DNA of 8,501 bases from an uncultured Erysipelotrichaceae bacterium (GTDB lineage Bacteria; Bacillota_I; Bacilli_A; Erysipelotrichales; Erysipelotrichaceae), in contig CADBMY010000090.1 in assembly GCA_902795905.1 (NCBI GenBank), forward strand, positions 1 to 8,501, read 5' to 3'. Each line of letters starts with the position of its first letter. Position 1 is the first letter of the stretch. The notes beneath the pieces are model-generated. The model saw only the letters and a program-made list of their open reading frames with translations. It did no database searches and was not told the DNA's origin. A program made the position numbers and the translations under genes. Positions 6,186 through 8,501 of this stretch are shown here, piece by piece.

Positions 6186-7127
6186 TCAATAACCGAGTTT
6201 ACGGTCTACAACATGCGCAAACGGTTCGCCGTTCTGCGCATGTTTTAAGTTTTCCAGAACGACCGCGATGACTCTGTCATAATTAGCGGAAGAGATATAT
6301 CGGCCGGAGATATGCGGCGTGATATAGACATGCGGTATGTTCCACAGGGGATGATTCTTCGGCAGCGGTTCCGGTTCCGTGACATCAAGTGCGACACCGC
6401 GGAAATGACCTTCACGGGCAACTTTGACAAGGGCATCGGTATCGATGGCACTGCCTCTGCCGACGTTGATCAGGATACTGCCTTTCTTCATCCTTCTGAG
6501 CATGGCTTCATCAAACATACCGGCTGTCTCCGCAGTACCCGGCATACTGAGGGCAACCACATCGTAGTCACCGATAATGTCTGCGAGTTCTTTCGACGCA
6601 TAGAGGTGCTCGATGTGATCCGGCTTGTCGTGGACTGTCCTGCGCACACCGCTGCAGGATGCCCCGAGCATATGCATGTTTCTGGTATATGCCGTACCGA
6701 TCGCACCCATGCCCACTGACAGGACTTTCATGGATGCGGCATCCAGGGGATCGCCGATCCTGTCCCAGGCATGTTCCTGCTGAGCCAGCAGATACTCCGG
6801 CAGGTAGAGACCCAGAGATAACGTACAGGCAGTCATATATTCGGCTATGGCGGGTCCGTAGGCCCCGTAGGCGTTGGTCAGGATGACGTGTTCGGGAAGA
6901 CCGGAAACGGCATTGGCTCCGGCACTGAACAGCTGCACCCATTTCAGATTGGGCATCCTGCTTACGGTTGCTGGTGTAGGGGTGCCGATGAAGATCTCGG
7001 CTTCCTGCAGATCTTCGGCACTGATCTCGCGGTTGTGCAGGTAGAAGGAGAAACGGTAATCTCCGGTTTTTTCAAACAGAGGCTTTGTTTCTTCGCGGAC
7101 TTCCCCGACAACGATGACTTTTTTCAT
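6186..7127 (-). CDS. D-isomer-specific 2-hydroxyacid dehydrogenase, NAD(P)-dependent
   Basis: This 313-residue cytosolic protein belongs to the D-2-hydroxyacid dehydrogenase superfamily (phosphoglycerate, glyoxylate, hydroxypyruvate and D-lactate reductases). The Rossmann motif is GMGAIG (139-144). The catalytic triad is intact: R224 in NVGRGS, E253 in LDVTEPEPLP, and H272 in ITPHISG. An SAGAN loop (68-72) stands where the substrate carboxylate binds. There is no ACT domain, so SerA is less likely than a ghrA/ghrB- or pyruvate-type reductase; the substrate cannot be fixed. The start is ATG at 7127-7125: AAAGGAAG (7142-7135) lies 7 nt upstream, whereas the alternative ATG at 7133 is only 1 nt from it. 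The ORF continues upstream to 7229, but that part lacks family character. The stop abuts the convergent operon's stop. Confidence 0.92.
   Translation of the reverse strand: MKKVIVVGEVREETKPLFEKTGDYRFSFYLHNREISAEDLQEAEIFIGTPTPATVSRMPNLKWVQLFSAGANAVSGLPEHVILTNAYGAYGPAIAEYMTACTLSLGLYLPEYLLAQQEHAWDRIGDPLDAASMKVLSVGMGAIGTAYTRNMHMLGASCSGVRRTVHDKPDHIEHLYASKELADIIGDYDVVALSMPGTAETAGMFDEAMLRRMKKGSILINVGRGSAIDTDALVKVAREGHFRGVALDVTEPEPLPKNHPLWNIPHVYITPHISGRYISSANYDRVIAVVLENLKHAQNGEPFAHVVDRKLGY
6210..6253 (+). terminator. Intrinsic terminator of the pyr operon, inside the opposite gene
   Basis: AACATGCGCA (6210-6219) pairs perfectly with TGCGCATGTT (6235-6244). Above a bulged C (6234), five more pairs (6220-6224 with 6229-6233) close a TTCG tetraloop, for 15 pairs in all. 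It is followed by an interrupted T-rich stretch, TTTTAAGTTTT (6243-6253), on the plus strand. It begins 24 nt after the last operon gene and lies wholly within the last codons of the dehydrogenase. The reverse direction has no T-tract. The weak point is the interrupted U-tract. Confidence 0.65.
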
Positions 7128-7148
7128 ATTCATACTTCCTTTGGGTAC

Positions 7149-7177
7149 ATTGTAAGGGAAATAAAGTTGAAAATACA
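7149..7177 (-). promoter_or_regulatory. Weak candidate promoter of the hydroxyacid dehydrogenase
   Basis: On the minus strand TACAAT (7154-7149) is a good -10 box placed upstream of the Shine-Dalgarno. The hexamer 17 nt before it, TGTATT (7177-7172), matches the -35 consensus poorly. The region overlaps the -35 box of the divergent promoter, so the two could interfere or share a regulator. Confidence 0.3.
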
Positions 7178-7196
7178 GCCGGGAAATGTGTATTCT
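7167..7196 (+). promoter_or_regulatory. Promoter for the DUF308-lgt unit
   Basis: TTGAAA (7167-7172), an 18-nt spacer and TATTCT (7191-7196) form a plausible sigma-A-type promoter. Transcription would begin near 7203, right at the GAGGTGA ribosome site (7204-7210), giving a very short leader. Confidence 0.45.
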
Positions 7197-7216
7197 AATT
7201 AGTGAGGTGAGCACAT

Positions 7217-8062
7217 ATGTTAAAAACAATTAAGTGGTCGTCACTGTTCCTGTCGATCGTTTATACAGCAGCCGGTTTAGGCCTGTATCTGTATCCGGTC
7301 ATTGCCGAAAGATATATCTGTGAGATCATGGGCGGTGTGTGTATTGCCGCAGGTCTGATCCAGATCATCGGCTACTGGGTAATGGATATCCGCAGAGCTC
7401 TGTTCCGCAACGATTTCGTAGAAGGCTCGATCGTAGCCCTGTTTGGTGTCCTGATCCTTCTGCAGAAAGCAGCTTTCCAGGGACTTGTGCCGTTTATCAT
7501 CGCCATCGTCATCATCACCAGCGGTATCTCGAAGATCCAGGATGGTATCGATGAGAGCAGGATCGGACATCGTCCGGGCTGGCTCCTGCTGATCGTTGCG
7601 CTGATCTGCATCGCTGCCGGTGTTGTTGTCATGCTCAATGTGATCAGAGATGAACAGATCCAGCGGTATGTAATGGCCGGCGGTCTGGCTTTCGGCGGTC
7701 TTACCGATCTCTGGTCTACGATCAGTCTGAATATCAAGATCAGGAAGTATCTGAAGGCTCTTGAGGAGAAGGAAAACAAACAGACGGTGACACCGCCTGT
7801 AACGACACCGATCGATATGCTTCATGAGAAGGTCGAGGTAACAGGACCGCAGCTGGAACTGCCGGTATCGGATGTTCCGGAAGAAGAACCCGAACCGATC
7901 GTGCTGGAGACACCACGTCCGCTTGTCTTTAATACGGTAGACATGGATCAGGCTGACGCTGCTGAAGAAATGCATGAAGAAACGCACAAAGAAGCACATG
8001 AAGAAACCGAAGTTCCGGAAGAGGAGAAGAAGGAAGCTGTGAAAGAGGAGACCAATGCATAA
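7217..8062 (+). CDS. DUF308/HdeD-like membrane protein with acidic C-terminal tail
   Basis: A 281-residue protein. About 170 residues hold six likely membrane helices (approximately 7-28, 36-57, 68-84, 87-104, 121-141, 150-170) with the helix-turn style of DUF308, the family of E. coli HdeD: AAGLGLYLYP (18-27), GGVCIAAGLIQIIGY (39-53) and a repeat-like second half. A linker rich in Pro, Thr and Glu follows, then a tail (about 220-281) dominated by Glu, with His at 253, 257 and 261. DUF308 function is poorly defined; HdeD is linked to acid resistance in E. coli, which need not apply here. The start ATG has GAGGTGA 6 nt upstream. The last 8 nt overlap the lgt-like gene, so the two are probably co-expressed, perhaps as envelope functions. 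The tail has almost no hydrophobic residues and is likely disordered or helical. Confidence 0.85.
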   Translation: MLKTIKWSSLFLSIVYTAAGLGLYLYPVIAERYICEIMGGVCIAAGLIQIIGYWVMDIRRALFRNDFVEGSIVALFGVLILLQKAAFQGLVPFIIAIVIITSGISKIQDGIDESRIGHRPGWLLLIVALICIAAGVVVMLNVIRDEQIQRYVMAGGLAFGGLTDLWSTISLNIKIRKYLKALEEKENKQTVTPPVTTPIDMLHEKVEVTGPQLELPVSDVPEEEPEPIVLETPRPLVFNTVDMDQADAAEEMHEETHKEAHEETEVPEEEKKEAVKEETNA

Positions 8063-8501
8063 CGATATCCTGACGATCGGGCCTTTCACGATCCATGGCT
8101 ACGGACTGATGATCGCCATCGGCATTCTGGTCGGCATGCATCTGGCAGAGAAGAGTGCCAGAGCACGCGGTCTCAGCGATAACCATACGGACAACATCGT
8201 TTATACAGCATTGGCGGCAGGATGGGCTTCCAGCAAGCTGACGTATATCCTGATCAATCTCAAGGATTTTCTGGCTGACCCGATGAGTTTTCTGAGTACT
8301 TCCGGATGGGTCGTCTTCGGCGGTCTGCTCGGCGGTATTCTCGGAGGCTATCTCTACTGTAAGATCCGGAAGATCGAATTCCGTGAATATTTCAATCTGA
8401 TCATACCGTATGTTGCTTTGGCCCAGGCCTTCGGCCGGGTAGGCTGTTTCCTGGCAGGGTGCTGCTACGGTATTGAGACAACACTGCCGATCGGGGTGGT
8501 A
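8055..8501 (+). CDS. lgt: Prolipoprotein diacylglyceryl transferase (Lgt) family protein, C-terminus outside window
   Basis: Only the first 149 residues are present. Lgt moves diacylglycerol from phosphatidylglycerol to the lipobox Cys of prolipoproteins in the membrane. The sequence shows the Lgt N-terminus (IGPFTIHGYGLMIAIG, 8-23, with Y16 matching the conserved Tyr), a GGLLGG turn (89-94) and the signature FGRVGCFLAGCCYG (126-139). R128 matches the essential Arg143 of E. coli Lgt. However, the essential His103 before GGLLG is Phe88, and Asn146 is Cys131. This GCCYG variety belongs to a divergent branch of the family, often annotated lgt, that may act on other substrates or be a second copy. 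The start is ATG at 8055, with GAGGAG at 8045-8050, overlapping the previous gene by 8 nt. The family is sure; the activity is less so. Confidence 0.8.
   Translation, partial: MHNDILTIGPFTIHGYGLMIAIGILVGMHLAEKSARARGLSDNHTDNIVYTALAAGWASSKLTYILINLKDFLADPMSFLSTSGWVVFGGLLGGILGGYLYCKIRKIEFREYFNLIIPYVALAQAFGRVGCFLAGCCYGIETTLPIGVV

Noticed and set aside
7128..7229. N-terminal extension of the hydroxyacid dehydrogenase to 7229
   Set aside because: The extension covers the intergenic promoter region and overlaps the divergent gene's start; ATG 7127 has the correct Shine-Dalgarno spacing.
7277..8089. 270-codon minus-strand open frame
   Set aside because: Shadow of the DUF308 gene; its runs of Phe and Leu are simply the reverse of Glu/Lys codons.
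1..8501. Mobile elements, CRISPR arrays, tRNA or phage genes
   Set aside because: No transposase-like protein, terminal inverted repeats, regularly spaced repeats or cloverleaf-like segment was seen on either strand.

Overview
The window looks like a chromosomal segment of a low-to-mid-GC Gram-positive bacterium (Bacillota). The grounds are the NAD-dependent class 1B dihydroorotate dehydrogenase pair PyrK-PyrD, the gene order pyrK-pyrD-pyrF-pyrE, purine-rich Shine-Dalgarno sites before most genes, and tightly overlapping genes. A gut-type Clostridia or Erysipelotrichia member would fit, but the genus cannot be fixed from this sequence.

Layout. Positions 1-886 (minus) hold a two-domain protein, MmcQ/YjbR-like followed by an EVE/PUA-like domain, cut by the left edge. 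A 236-bp divergent intergenic region (887-1122) carries one promoter for each direction and, toward the right, what reads as a transcription attenuator: a 12-codon leader ORF, two mutually exclusive hairpins and a U-tract terminator just before the ribosome binding site. A plus-strand operon follows at 1123-6185: an SLC1/DAACS-type sodium- or proton-coupled symporter, pyrK, pyrD, pyrF, pyrE and a protein I do not recognise. Every junction overlaps or is 6 bp or less. PyrK and PyrD oxidise dihydroorotate to orotate, PyrE makes OMP and PyrF makes UMP, so the operon covers the last three steps of UMP synthesis. The early steps (carAB, pyrB, pyrC) and pyrR are not in the window.

The operon converges on a minus-strand D-2-hydroxyacid dehydrogenase (6186-7127) with no gap: the two stop codons together form TGATCA. 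Each side has a terminator-like hairpin lying inside the coding sequence of the opposite gene.

From 7217 a second plus-strand unit begins: a DUF308/HdeD-like membrane protein with a long acidic, His-containing tail, overlapping an Lgt-family (prolipoprotein diacylglyceryl transferase) gene cut by the right edge. The Lgt-like protein lacks two residues expected in the canonical active site.

The most interesting points are the attenuator-like leader, the symporter heading a pyrimidine operon with a changed substrate-binding helix, the unrecognised last gene of that operon, the reciprocal embedded terminators, and the divergent Lgt. I saw no tRNA, rRNA, CRISPR array, insertion sequence or phage gene.
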